DNA of 64,000 bases from Novipirellula sp052161655 (GCF_052161655.1 NZ_CP197418.1:8742001-8806000), one strand, 5' to 3'; numbered from the stretch's first letter, positions 54,589 to 63,455 are shown. Numbers and translations are program-made. Notes: generated by a model not told the origin, from the letters alone.

Positions 54589-55109
54589 TTCAATATTCCT
54601 TTTCTTTGATCTCGGCAAAGTCCATCGAGAGTCCGTGTGGACAATGGCTTTGTGCGAACAAGACTTCCGTATGCTGTCTTGCCGGATCCTCCGGTCCATC
54701 AAACCCCGACACATGACAAATCAGGGGGGCTTGAATTCCAGTTTCCGTCGTGGAAAAGGGCGAGGCCGAGCGGGCTCGTTCATGCGAGCCACTCATTCGT
54801 CCTGCAGGGAAACTCTATCGCTCGAAATTGCAGAAATCAAACCGGCAAGATGGCGTGGCGAGCCGGCAAATCAAACCCTGATTATCTTCATCAAGCGTGA
54901 AACACGCTCATCGTCGTTGATCGCTCCGCGAACGTGCGGTTTATTATTGTCGTAGCTACGCTCGCCAGAGCGTGGATTTCCGCCGTCTGGCGACGGCAGC
55001 TACGTCGAAATACGACAGTCATTTTCCGTTCGTGCTCCGCGATCATAACGCAGCTTCAACATGAAGCACGAAATCTCGCACCCCACGCTGCCGCCGCGTG
55101 AAACACACC
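54589..55109. other. Intergenic region with cloverleaf repeat
   Basis: Only the repeat at 54952-55003 and its flanks (about 54915-55045) are recognisable. The frame 54383-54955 crosses the start of the upstream gene and is not credible. Confidence 0.45.
54952..55003 (+). repeat. Cloverleaf-forming repeat, family C copy 2
   Basis: Identical over 52 bases to 9269-9320: outer stem GTAGCT/AGCTAC and hairpins with loops GCCA and TGGC. Flanks are similar but not identical. Confidence 0.9.
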
Positions 55110-55691
55110 CTAGCTATGCATCCGTGGCAGCGGGGAACCGGCTGCAATGATCTCCGCTTCGCAGGCGGACAGTTGGTTCAGTCGTTCGCGGATCGCCTCC
55201 CGCGGTGCAAAGGACTCGGCGAGCCGCACATAGGTAGTGTGATGTCTCGCTTCACTCTCGAAAAGCCCGGCGTAAAAATCGGCGAGTACCGGTTCGCTCG
55301 GGCGAACATGTTCAGCCAGCATACTGAAACGCTCACAGCTGCGGGCTTCGATCAATGACGCGACGAGCAGCCGATCGACACCACGATCGGGTTCTTGCGA
55401 GCGAACGAGTTCGTTCAAGTCTCGCCCATACGGTCCCGGCGTCAGGCGGCGGAACGCGATCCCACGGTTTTCGAGGATATCCAACACCATTTCAAAGTGT
55501 TCGAGTTCCTCTTCGACAATTCGCTTCATCTCGCGACAGAGGTCGCGATTTTCGGCATAGGCATTGATGAAGTTCATCGCCATCGAAGCCGCCTTGCGTT
55601 CGCAATGAGCATGGTCGATCAGGATTTCGTCAAGGTGTTGATCAACTTGCTCGAGCCAGCGAGCTGCGGATTCGGATTTCAAATGCAACAT
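55110..55691 (-). CDS. miaE: tRNA-(ms2io6A)-hydroxylase-like diiron protein
   Basis: 193 residues from ATG 55691 (MLHLKSESAARWLEQVDQHL). The ferritin-like four-helix diiron ligands are visible: DHAHCERKAA, VEEELEHFEMVLDIL, EARSCERFSML and ESEARHHTTYVRLAES. MiaE hydroxylates the isopentenyl side chain of 2-methylthio-N6-isopentenyladenosine at tRNA position 37. The start lies 4 bases after the ftsY stop on the same strand, so the genes are co-transcribed, probably by coincidence of function. Confidence 0.9.
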   Translation of the reverse strand: MLHLKSESAARWLEQVDQHLDEILIDHAHCERKAASMAMNFINAYAENRDLCREMKRIVEEELEHFEMVLDILENRGIAFRRLTPGPYGRDLNELVRSQEPDRGVDRLLVASLIEARSCERFSMLAEHVRPSEPVLADFYAGLFESEARHHTTYVRLAESFAPREAIRERLNQLSACEAEIIAAGSPLPRMHS

Positions 55692-55695
55692 CGGC

Positions 55696-56730
55696 TTACT
55701 CCGAGAACAATGCGTTGGCGAACGAGGTGGGATCGAAGGGAGCGATATCATCCACGCCCTCGCCCAAACCTACAAATTTCACGGGCAATTTAAACTGCTC
55801 TCGAATCGGCAGCACGACGCCCCCTTTGGCCGAACCGTCCAATTTAGCTAGGACGATGCCGGTGCATTTGGCAGCCTCGCTGAATCCGCGTGCTTGGCTG
55901 ATCGCATTTTGCCCCGCCGTGGCATCCAGGACGAGCAGGACTTCGTGGGGCGCCCCCTCGATCTTCTTTTCCACGACGCGGCGAATCTTCTCGAGCTGTT
56001 GCATCAAATTGGTTTGCGTCTGCAAACGCCCGGCGGTATCGATGATCGCGATATCGGCACCGGTTTCGATTGCGCGCTCGACGGTCTGAAACGCAACACT
56101 CGCGGGATCGGCTTCGGGTTTACCGGTAACAATATCGCATCCGATTCGCCCTGCCCAAACCGTCAACTGCTCAACCGCCGCGGCGCGAAAGGTATCGCCC
56201 GCACCGAGTACGACCTTGTGACCGGATTGATGCAAGTGATTGGCGAGTTTACCGATCGAGGTGGTCTTACCGCTGCCGTTGACACCGACAACCAGAATAA
56301 CGGTCGGGGGGGCATCCGCTAGTTTCAGCTCGGTCGATTCTTGCTGAAGCATACTGCGGGTTTGATCGGTGATCGTTTGCACGACCTCTTCGAAATGAAC
56401 CACTCGGCCTCGCAAACGGGTCGCGACATCATCACGGATCGTTTCCGCTGGCCCGATTCCCATGTCGGTGCGAATCAGTTTGCCGAAAAGTTCGCTGAGC
56501 AAAGCATCATCAACCAACCGGCCTTCACTTTTAAATAGGTCACGGATATCGGTGTTCAGCGTGCGACGCGTCTTCTGCAACCCCGCGCGCATTTTCGAGA
56601 ACAGACCGCCACCCGATTTCTTGTTGCCATCGGATGCCTGCCCCCGCGGAGCTGACTCGGTGGACTTCGCGGGATCGGTGGAAGAAGGAGTATCAGAGGA
56701 AGCGGTGTTTTTGGATCGCCAAAACGCCAT
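55696..56730 (-). CDS. ftsY: Signal recognition particle receptor FtsY
   Basis: 344 residues from ATG 56730 (MAFWRSKNTASSD). GTPase that docks the signal recognition particle and ribosome to the membrane. A short, Ser/Lys/Gly-rich A domain (about residues 1-50) is followed by the N domain and the G domain with VVGVNGSGKTTSIGKLA (G1), GAGDTFRAAAVEQL, IIDTAGRLQTQTNLMQQL and LAKLDGSAKGG, and the closing FVGLGEGVDDIAPF. All GTPase motifs are intact. Precedes miaE. Confidence 0.97.
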   Translation of the reverse strand: MAFWRSKNTASSDTPSSTDPAKSTESAPRGQASDGNKKSGGGLFSKMRAGLQKTRRTLNTDIRDLFKSEGRLVDDALLSELFGKLIRTDMGIGPAETIRDDVATRLRGRVVHFEEVVQTITDQTRSMLQQESTELKLADAPPTVILVVGVNGSGKTTSIGKLANHLHQSGHKVVLGAGDTFRAAAVEQLTVWAGRIGCDIVTGKPEADPASVAFQTVERAIETGADIAIIDTAGRLQTQTNLMQQLEKIRRVVEKKIEGAPHEVLLVLDATAGQNAISQARGFSEAAKCTGIVLAKLDGSAKGGVVLPIREQFKLPVKFVGLGEGVDDIAPFDPTSFANALFSE

Positions 56731-57371
56731 CGGTGAATCACTTGCTAATCGAGGGAAAAATCGGACGGTGGGGGTATCCCAAGGAAGGCACGATTCTGGC
56801 CGATGAGAAACGTTTCGTATAGATCCAGCGGGATCCAACCTTTCTATTGGGGGGACCACCAGCCGGCCAAGTAGTGTGTTTTACGCGATAAAGCGGACAA
56901 ATGTTAATCTGTAACGGCGGTGACATTGATTGTTTAGACCGATCGGTAGAAAACGCTCAGTCATCAAAATCGCTACAGTCGAAATAACGATTGTAGGCCG
57001 ACCGACCCTTTCGTCCGGCTAAGTTTCACCAGAGAGATTTACAGGTCCAGGTCGCAAGATTCCTACAAGATGCACTTGTGGAACCTGACTTGGGCATAGG
57101 TCGTCGGAATCGTCACATTCGTGCGTGCGATTCCCGACTGGACTCCGATATCTGCTGTGAAGACTTAGCGTGGACGTAGGTGTGTCGATCGCAATTTGAA
57201 GCAAGCTCTCACAGTTTTCTTCAGGCGGAAATTTCGAACTCGTTCTACCTAATGCGGGGCGTAGACCTGCGTTTACCTGACGGTTTGTTGTCGTTAGGAA
57301 AATTCACGTGGTGTTATTAAAGCAGAAGATAACAGTCACCCTTTACGGATGATGGGGAGTAGAGAGCGATT
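56731..57371. other. Long upstream region of the porin gene
   Basis: About 640 bases with no credible gene. A weak hairpin (TTCCTACAAG/CTTGTGGAA) spans about 57060-57085. GGGGAG at about 57355 before ATG 57372 is a plausible ribosome site. A long leader would suit a highly expressed, regulated envelope protein. Confidence 0.35.
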
Positions 57372-58685
57372 ATGAAAATTAGCAAACTAGCGTTGCTGGC
57401 CATGATGGCCTGTGGCGTTAACGCCGGAATCAATACTGATATCCGAGCAAACGAAATTAGCTTGATTTCACACTGTGCCGAAAAAGGCTGCGATTGCGGC
57501 GAACCCGTTTGCGGTTGCGAGCTAGTAACTCCTAGCTGCGACACCGGCATCTGTGATGGCGGTTGCGACGGTGGCTGCGATTCGGCTGGCTGCGGATGTG
57601 GTTCGGGATCGGGATGCGGCGTTGGCAGCATCTTGACCGGTGGCGATTGCTGCCTGGGCGACCCTTGGACACTGTTCGGCGAATCGAATGGTTGGTCCGC
57701 TGGCGGTTGGTTGCAATTGGGCTACCACAGCGATGCACTGCCTTTGTTCAACAGCCGACCCGATGAATTGCAACTGCACCAAGCGTGGTTGTACGCCGAA
57801 AAGGCAATCGACACATCCAACGGTTTCGATATCGGTGGTCGCATTGACTATCTATACGGTACTGACTCGCAAGACACCCAAGCGTTCGGTATCGACAACG
57901 ATCACTGGGACAACGGTTGGGATAACGGATCCGATTACGGACACGCGATTCCTCAGTTGTACATGGAAGCCGGTTACGGCGACCTGTCCGTCAAAGTCGG
58001 TCACTTCTACACCATCATCGGTTGGGAAGTGGTTCAAGCGACTGGCAACTTCTTCTACAGCCACGCGTACACGATGTACAACAGCGAGCCATTTACGCAC
58101 ACCGGTGCTTTGGCGACCTACAACGTGAACGACAACGTCACCGCCTACGGTGGATACGTCATGGGTTGGGATAGCGGTTTCGAAGACAATGGCGACGCGT
58201 TCCTCGGCGGATTGTCGGTTGGTTTGACCGATGACTTGACCGTCACTTACGCCACCGTCGGAGGCGTTTTCGCCAACAACCAAAACGCATACGAACAGGG
58301 CTACATGCACTCGATCGTTGCGGACTTGGCTCTGTCGGACAAACTTCAGTACATTTTCCAAAGCGACGTGCTTGACACCGAAAATCGTGCCGGAGCAACC
58401 GCTCGCGAAACGTTCGACATCAATCAATACTTGATCTACTCGATCAACGATTGCTGGTCCTACGGAACGCGTTTCGAATGGTACGATGCGAAGTCGGGCG
58501 TCCTTGCGGGCAACGACGTCGACGTCTACGCCTTGACCGCCGGTGTGAACTACAAGCCACACGCCAACGTCACGATTCGTCCCGAAATTCGCTACGACTG
58601 GGTCGAAGGAAATCCTGCTGGAATTCTTGAGAACGGCGACGACGACCAAACGACCTTTGGTATCGACTCGATCTTCACATTCTAA
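57372..58685 (+). CDS. Cys-rich outer-membrane beta-barrel porin (BBP2/OmpL-like)
   Basis: 437 residues. A signal peptide (LALLAMMACGVNAGINTDIRA) is followed by a Cys-dense plug of about 60 residues (CAEKGCDCGEPVCGCE, CDGGCDGGCDSAGCGCGSG). From about residue 105 the pattern of alternating strands and turns (GWSAGGWLQLGYHSD, LHQAWLYAEKAID, ISVGLTDDLTVTYATVGG, ALTAGVNYKPHANVTIRPEIRYDW) is that of putative beta-barrel porin-2 proteins, ending in the outer-membrane signature Phe (SIFTF). The Cys region may form disulfides in the cell envelope. A good terminator follows. Confidence 0.9.
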   Translation: MKISKLALLAMMACGVNAGINTDIRANEISLISHCAEKGCDCGEPVCGCELVTPSCDTGICDGGCDGGCDSAGCGCGSGSGCGVGSILTGGDCCLGDPWTLFGESNGWSAGGWLQLGYHSDALPLFNSRPDELQLHQAWLYAEKAIDTSNGFDIGGRIDYLYGTDSQDTQAFGIDNDHWDNGWDNGSDYGHAIPQLYMEAGYGDLSVKVGHFYTIIGWEVVQATGNFFYSHAYTMYNSEPFTHTGALATYNVNDNVTAYGGYVMGWDSGFEDNGDAFLGGLSVGLTDDLTVTYATVGGVFANNQNAYEQGYMHSIVADLALSDKLQYIFQSDVLDTENRAGATARETFDINQYLIYSINDCWSYGTRFEWYDAKSGVLAGNDVDVYALTAGVNYKPHANVTIRPEIRYDWVEGNPAGILENGDDDQTTFGIDSIFTF

Positions 58686-58734
58686 GCTTCGTGTAAACGA
58701 GCAGAGAATCGTGTAAGCGAATCGCAGATTGAAA

Positions 58735-58779
58735 AAGACCCGGTCGCCTTGAAAAAGGCGGCCGGGTTTTATTTTTTTT
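58735..58779 (+). terminator. Intrinsic terminator after the porin gene
   Basis: Stem 58738-58750 with 58755-58767 (ACCCGGTCGCCTT/AAGGCGGCCGGGT, one mismatch) and a T-rich tail to 58779. Confidence 0.9.
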
Positions 58780-58828
58780 GTTATTGATCTAGCCGCTTAA
58801 GTTCCGTCGCATTTTAAGGCGGCAAAAC

Positions 58829-58900
58829 TGAGCCGACGGCACTAGCCGCGGGCCCTAAAACGCGGATTTCACGAGGCCCGCGGCTAACGCCGTCGGCTCA
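58829..58900. repeat. Inverted repeat element (family G)
   Basis: Arms 58829-58854 and 58875-58900 are complementary at 24 of 26 positions (GAGCCGACGGC, GCCGCGGGCC) around a 20-base centre. A single arm-like copy is at 21300-21326. Confidence 0.75.
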
Positions 58901-58928
58901 CAAGAAGGGACTGTTTTAGCCGAGCAAT

Positions 58929-59180
58929 CTAGCTCGACTTGTTCTTGCGGTACTCGGCACGCTGCTGCGAGTAATTTGCAGGGTCAGGCAATTTCACCGC
59001 TTCCGGATTGGACTCGTCCATCAACTTTCGCAAAAACGGTCGGCACCAACCGCATCCGGTGCCCGCGCCAAAACATTCGGAAAGCTGGCTCGCCCGCTTG
59101 GGTTTCTGAACACGAATGAATTGCACGACCTTGCGGCGTGTGACGTGAAAGCACATGCACAGTTCGTCATCATCCTGCAC
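58929..59180 (-). CDS. BFD-type [2Fe-2S] protein
   Basis: 83 residues. Four Cys in the bacterioferritin-associated ferredoxin pattern: C8-x-C10, then C43-x2-C46 (LCMCFHV and GCGWCRPFL) with 32 residues between. The first helix region contains VVQFIRVQ. BFD domains bind a 2Fe-2S cluster and help release iron or pass electrons. Its first 11 bases overlap the end of the M20 peptidase gene, so it is translated with it. No bacterioferritin nearby. Confidence 0.88.
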   Translation of the reverse strand: MQDDDELCMCFHVTRRKVVQFIRVQKPKRASQLSECFGAGTGCGWCRPFLRKLMDESNPEAVKLPDPANYSQQRAEYRKNKSS

Positions 59181-60348
59181 TTTCGGCTCCTTCGGTGATC
59201 AGCCATGTCGCAATACGACAGGCATCGAGGTAGTCGGCGATTTCGAGACGTTCATCAATTGTATGAATGTTTCGCTGCCCGCAACCAAGCGTGACCGCTT
59301 CGACTCCGAGGCGATACAACCAATTGGCATCGAGTCCGCCGTTGGCGACATCGCAGTAGGGCGTTCGCCCGAGCTTGGAAATCGCGGCATTGGCAGCTTG
59401 GATCGATGGGTGATCATCGCCCAACCGGAATGCTTCGTAATCCACCTGGGTCTGGAATTCGATTTTTCCACAAACTCCTGATTCGGTACTGACACTTTCG
59501 GCGGCGGCTTGGAAAGCTTGACGAATCTCGGCGACGATTCGTGTCCTCATCTCGGCGTCGTGGCTTCTCGCTTCGGCACGCAGAGTCACCAGCGGCGTGA
59601 TCACATTGGTCGCGTCGCCACCCTGGATGACACCGACATTCGCGGTCCCGCTCTGGCCGTCCTTTTCGATTTTGCCGAGCCATCCTCGTTGATCCAAGTC
59701 AGCAATCGCTTTGGATGCCATCACAATCGCGCTGGCGCCTTGCTGAGGCGCGACTCCGGCGTGAGCTGGCGTTCCGAACACCTTAATGGTGATCCGTTCG
59801 CCGCCAACGGCTCCGATGGTGACTTTCTCGGGTGCTCCGCCATCGAAGTTAAACGCTCGGTCGACGTTTCCGACGAGCGACACATCCAAATTGCGAGCAC
59901 CGTGCAAGCCGATTTCTTCCTGCACAAAGAAACCGATAACCGCCGGTGGGAATTTTTCGTCGCCTAACTTCAATCGTTCCAGTGCCGCGGTCAAAATCGC
60001 AGCACAACCGCTGCGATCGTCTGCCCCCAGCCCGGTTGCCGCACTGCTTCGCACTTGGTCGCCATCGACCACCGGCTGGCTGCCCACACAAATCGGAACG
60101 GTATCCATGTGCGCCGACAACATCGTTCTCGCCCCGCTGCCATTGCCCGGCAGCGTGACAATCAGATTGCCACAATTCCCCTTGAGGTTCGTTCGCGTTT
60201 CGGCGCCATCAAACTTGATTTGCGAATCGGGGACCCCCGCCTCCTTAAAAACGCGGACCAGATACTCTGCAACGGCTCGTTCGTCGCCACTGAGTCCGGA
60301 AATTGCGGCTAATTCGAGAAATCGGTCGAGTGTCTTGTCGGCATCCAT
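59170..60348 (-). CDS. M20-family metallopeptidase (peptidase T-like)
   Basis: 392 residues with the two-zinc M20 core: SAHMDTVPICVG (His and Asp), TGLGADDRSGCAA (bridging Asp), FFVQEEIGLHGARNL (catalytic Glu), FNFDGGAPE and CGQRNIHTIDERLEIADY (last His). The lid domain is inserted at about residues 180-290. It would remove residues from small peptides or a related amide substrate in the cytoplasm. The BFD gene overlaps its stop by 11 bases. Confidence 0.93.
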   Translation of the reverse strand: MDADKTLDRFLELAAISGLSGDERAVAEYLVRVFKEAGVPDSQIKFDGAETRTNLKGNCGNLIVTLPGNGSGARTMLSAHMDTVPICVGSQPVVDGDQVRSSAATGLGADDRSGCAAILTAALERLKLGDEKFPPAVIGFFVQEEIGLHGARNLDVSLVGNVDRAFNFDGGAPEKVTIGAVGGERITIKVFGTPAHAGVAPQQGASAIVMASKAIADLDQRGWLGKIEKDGQSGTANVGVIQGGDATNVITPLVTLRAEARSHDAEMRTRIVAEIRQAFQAAAESVSTESGVCGKIEFQTQVDYEAFRLGDDHPSIQAANAAISKLGRTPYCDVANGGLDANWLYRLGVEAVTLGCGQRNIHTIDERLEIADYLDACRIATWLITEGAESAG

Positions 60349-60439
60349 GGGGGCTCTCTCTGGTAGGGTGTTAAGTCAATGCCATCTCGTTTGGCACTAA
60401 ATGGGTGGTTTTATTGCGGTGCGGCGCTAGTTCGACTGT

Positions 60440-60605
60440 CGGTTTAGTGAGCCGTGACGCGTGAGCGGCCGGGTGCCACGCATTACCCGGTGCCTTACGG
60501 CCCACGGCTCACCACGGAGATTGACTTTTCGATTAAAACGACAGCCCGCGAGCCGCCCGGTCCAATTCGAACGTTTCACTCGCTGCAACCGGGCGGCTCG
60601 CGCCG
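60440..60605. repeat. Family B copy 2 plus GC-rich inverted repeat
   Basis: 60482-60515 is identical to 1728-1761. The following CGCGAGCCGCCCGGT (60548-60562) pairs with ACCGGGCGGCTCGCG (60588-60602). A CGAGCCGCCCGGT copy also lies near 53436, and GGCTCGCGCCGC near 63417. The region 60349-60800 has no gene other than the rlmN start. Confidence 0.75.
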
Positions 60606-60800
60606 CACCGCTACCAAAGTAGATGGCATTGGATCGCCGGTCGCCGCAATTTAACAATATTGAGGAGCTAATGGCAGAAGACTCCTTTTCAGTTTGCCCT
60701 CTGCACGGAGAATCCTTGCGTTAGAATAGACCGAGTCGCATACTCAATGTGTTTAATCGATTAACTGCTGTTCCTCTTTACTTGCTGCTGGTACCCACCG

Positions 60801-61907
60801 TTGGATCTTCCCGTAATTCCGTCCTCTGCAATTCCCAGCACCGCGGCCCAAGATTCCGGCGACGTTGTCGATCAACGTATCCATCTGCTGGATCTCGATG
60901 TCGATCAGCTACGGACTTGGCTCGTCGAGCAAGGCCAGCAGGGGTTCCGAGCCAAACAGATCTGGAATTGGATCTACCAGCGTCGTGCGTCCACGTTCGC
61001 CGAAATGACCAATCTGCCGAAAAAGCTCCGCGAGCAGCTCGAACAGCATTTCGTGATCTTCCGCTCCAGCGAGGTCGAAGCGGTTTGCTCGTCTGACGGC
61101 ACCGAAAAATTGCTCGTTCGTCTGTTTGACGGGGGTGAAGTCGAATGTGTGCTGCTTCGCGATGGCATTCGCCGCAGCATTTGTGTCAGCAGCCAAGTCG
61201 GCTGTGCAATGGGATGCGTGTTTTGCGCCAGCGGACTCGACGGCGTGGACCGCAATCTGACGCGAGGCGAAATTCTGGAACAGATGCTGCGTCTGCAGTC
61301 GCGTTTGGGCGAGGACGAACGACTCAGCCACATCGTGATGATGGGGATGGGAGAACCACTCGCCAATCTGGATCGGGTGTTGCCGGCACTCGACGAAGCA
61401 CGAAGCCCCGAGGGACTGGGGATCAGTCCCCGGCGAATCACGATCAGCACCGTGGGACTTCCCCCCGCGATCGATCGACTTTCCAAACACGGCGTGCCCT
61501 ACAACTTAGCGGTCAGCCTGCATGCACCCAACAACGAACTGAGAACTCAGCTAGTTCCCGTGAACAAGAAGATTGGTATCAAAGCGGTGCTCGATGCGGC
61601 GGATCGCTATTTCGAAGCCAACGGACGTCGCTTGACGTTTGAGTACGTCTTGCTCGGTGGTTTGAACGACTCGGATGATTGTGCGCATCAACTGTTGGGG
61701 ATTCTTCGCCGGCGGAACGTGATGCTAAACGTGATTCCGTACAACCCGGTGGCCGGATTGCCGTATGTGACACCCAATTCCAAAGCGATTACCGACTTCA
61801 AAGACATTTTGGTTTCAGGCGGTGTGAACGTGATGTTCCGGCAACGCAAAGGCGGCGAGATCGATGCCGCCTGTGGCCAATTGCGTCGCAACCGCCAATC
61901 GGTCTAA
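60801..61907 (+). CDS. rlmN: Dual-specificity RNA methyltransferase RlmN
   Basis: Radical-SAM enzyme that methylates C2 of A2503 in 23S rRNA and A37 of some tRNAs. 368 residues from a TTG at 60801 (MDLPVIPSSAIPST); no in-frame ATG occurs early enough. N-terminal domain with RAKQIWNWIYQRRASTFAEM, the CxxxCxxC cluster motif in GCAMGCVFCASG, SAM-binding VMMGMGEPLANLDRV, and the catalytic Cys in AACGQLRR near the end. Length is normal. Confidence 0.95.
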   Translation: MDLPVIPSSAIPSTAAQDSGDVVDQRIHLLDLDVDQLRTWLVEQGQQGFRAKQIWNWIYQRRASTFAEMTNLPKKLREQLEQHFVIFRSSEVEAVCSSDGTEKLLVRLFDGGEVECVLLRDGIRRSICVSSQVGCAMGCVFCASGLDGVDRNLTRGEILEQMLRLQSRLGEDERLSHIVMMGMGEPLANLDRVLPALDEARSPEGLGISPRRITISTVGLPPAIDRLSKHGVPYNLAVSLHAPNNELRTQLVPVNKKIGIKAVLDAADRYFEANGRRLTFEYVLLGGLNDSDDCAHQLLGILRRRNVMLNVIPYNPVAGLPYVTPNSKAITDFKDILVSGGVNVMFRQRKGGEIDAACGQLRRNRQSV

Positions 61908-61974
61908 GCAGCGTACGGAACGACGTGCTTTGTCTCTCCCAACGTGAGACCGGGCTGTTTTATTACTGAGAGTG

Positions 61975-62018
61975 GTGGATCTTGCTAAAGATCCCGCTTG
62001 CAGGACGTGTAGCCACGT
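61975..62018. repeat. Paired short hairpins
   Basis: 61975-61994 repeats the complement of 5381-5400 (GGATCTTGCTAAAGATCC hairpin). It is followed by GGACGTG-TAGC-CACGTCC (62001-62018), which has the same TAGC loop as 5381. The loop GCTA/TAGC and 7-bp stem are shared design features. Confidence 0.7.
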
Positions 62019-62301
62019 CCACTACGCAAAAGTTTTCAGTCATAAGATTGACGTCCCACGCCAATCGCGGAGGACGTCTTATTGCCCTTGCAACTCACCC
62101 CTCGTTGCATAATCGGCACATCCGGCACGCGTTGCCGAGATGCATCCCCGCATGTGGGCTGGCTGACATAAATTTATCGGCATTTCTTTCATCGTGTGCA
62201 AAACTTTCGTAACAAAGCTTTGCATGGAATCGTCAGCGCGGGGGCGGTGGTGATTGGTAAACGCAAAGCTGTCCAATATCCCACCTAACGAGCATTCTGC
62301 T

Positions 62302-62589
62302 ATGAAACGTATTGCCGCTTTCTTGTTTGTTGTTGTCGCTGCGAACACCTCTGCTTCCGCACGCAACCCATTCCAGTTGTTCCGTTCGTCGACTCCTTCG
62401 CGGCCTGCTCACTCACCTCAGCAACAACGTTCGGCTACAGAAAATCCGCTCAGCATGAGCGACGAACAACTCGAAAAGACCTACGGACCGAGCATTCTGG
62501 TGCACGAGGTCCAAGTCGCTGAGAAAACAAACGCCGCGAAAGCAGACACCGCAACACGATTTGTGACTCAACCCGCAGACGACCAATAA
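62302..62589 (+). CDS. Small exported protein, unknown function
   Basis: 95 residues from ATG 62302 (MKRIAAFLFVVVAANTSASA), which gives a signal peptide; the frame extends to 62254. The mature part starts RNPFQLFRSS, has a Ser/Gln/Pro-rich linker and the segment PLSMSDEQLEKTYGPSILVHEVQVAE. No family recognised. It lies 46 bases before the glycine-zipper gene on the same strand. Confidence 0.65.
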   Translation: MKRIAAFLFVVVAANTSASARNPFQLFRSSTPSRPAHSPQQQRSATENPLSMSDEQLEKTYGPSILVHEVQVAEKTNAAKADTATRFVTQPADDQ

Positions 62590-62635
62590 CGGACCGCATC
62601 GTCGGTATCCCTGATTTCATCAAAAGTAACGTGCC

Positions 62636-63367
62636 ATGTATAAGCAAAGTTTGATCGCAATCGTCTTGGTAGCTTCCACGCTGAATATTGCCAGCGCGCA
62701 AGATCATACGCATCGGCGTCGAGGCGTCATCCTTGGCGGTCTCGCCGGCGCTGCACTGGGTGCTGCGATTGGTGACAAAGGGAATAACGAAACGACGGGA
62801 GCCTTAATCGGTGGCGCCGTCGGCGCGATCGCTGGTGGTACGATCGGCAACGACAAGGATGCTCGAATCGAGCACAACCGAGTCTATCACTCTGCTCCGC
62901 CACAGCACGTTCACTCGTACCCTGGCTACTCGCAGCCTGCGTACCCACAATCTGCCTATCCACACTCCGGTTATCCGCAGTACCGACCGACGTCGCCGTA
63001 TCCGTCTCCATCGGCGTATCTGGGGCACTCCAGCATGGAAACCGCTCCACCGCCGACGATCTACCGAAGTCGGCCCGATTGGCAAGCCGAACCCCAATAC
63101 ATGGGCCCGCTGTCGCCACTTGACGTTGTCTCGATGAAACGTCGTGGAGTTTCCGACGCCACAGTAGTCAAGCATCTGCAAACCTACGGCATCACGATGC
63201 CGCTGAGTGTGCGAGACATCATCGGGATGCACGACCAAGGCGTTTCCGAATACGTCATCGATGCGATGCAAGTCGCACCCGTGATGCAGCCCGCCCCGTC
63301 CAATTCGCCAGCGCTGTCCAATACGCCAACGCTATTGAATTCGCCCACACTGCACGGCCCACGGTAA
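62636..63367 (+). CDS. Exported glycine-zipper protein
   Basis: 243 residues with a signal peptide (MYKQSLIAIVLVASTLNIASA). Residues about 29-72 form a glycine zipper (GVILGGLAGAALGAAIGD, GALIGGAVGAIAGGTIGND), the motif of outer-membrane 17-kDa-antigen-like proteins. A Tyr/Pro/Ser-rich repeat region follows (YSQPAYPQSAYPHSGYPQY). The C-terminal part has two copies of a DVxxMxxxGVSxxxVxxxM-like motif (LDVVSMKRRGVSDATVVKHL, DIIGMHDQGVSEYVIDAM), and a short SPALSNTPTLLNSPTL tail. Likely an envelope protein; role unknown. Probably co-transcribed with the small gene upstream. Confidence 0.8.
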   Translation: MYKQSLIAIVLVASTLNIASAQDHTHRRRGVILGGLAGAALGAAIGDKGNNETTGALIGGAVGAIAGGTIGNDKDARIEHNRVYHSAPPQHVHSYPGYSQPAYPQSAYPHSGYPQYRPTSPYPSPSAYLGHSSMETAPPPTIYRSRPDWQAEPQYMGPLSPLDVVSMKRRGVSDATVVKHLQTYGITMPLSVRDIIGMHDQGVSEYVIDAMQVAPVMQPAPSNSPALSNTPTLLNSPTLHGPR

Positions 63368-63455
63368 GCAACGGGAAAAGCAGCCGGAAGTTAGCCACGG
63401 TTCCCCTGATTCAACCGGCTCGCGCCGCTTCGCTACAAATGAGCTAACGCCGAAA

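Noticed and set aside
54383..54955. 190-codon plus-strand frame
   Set aside because: Crosses the start of the real minus-strand gene and has no domain or ribosome site.
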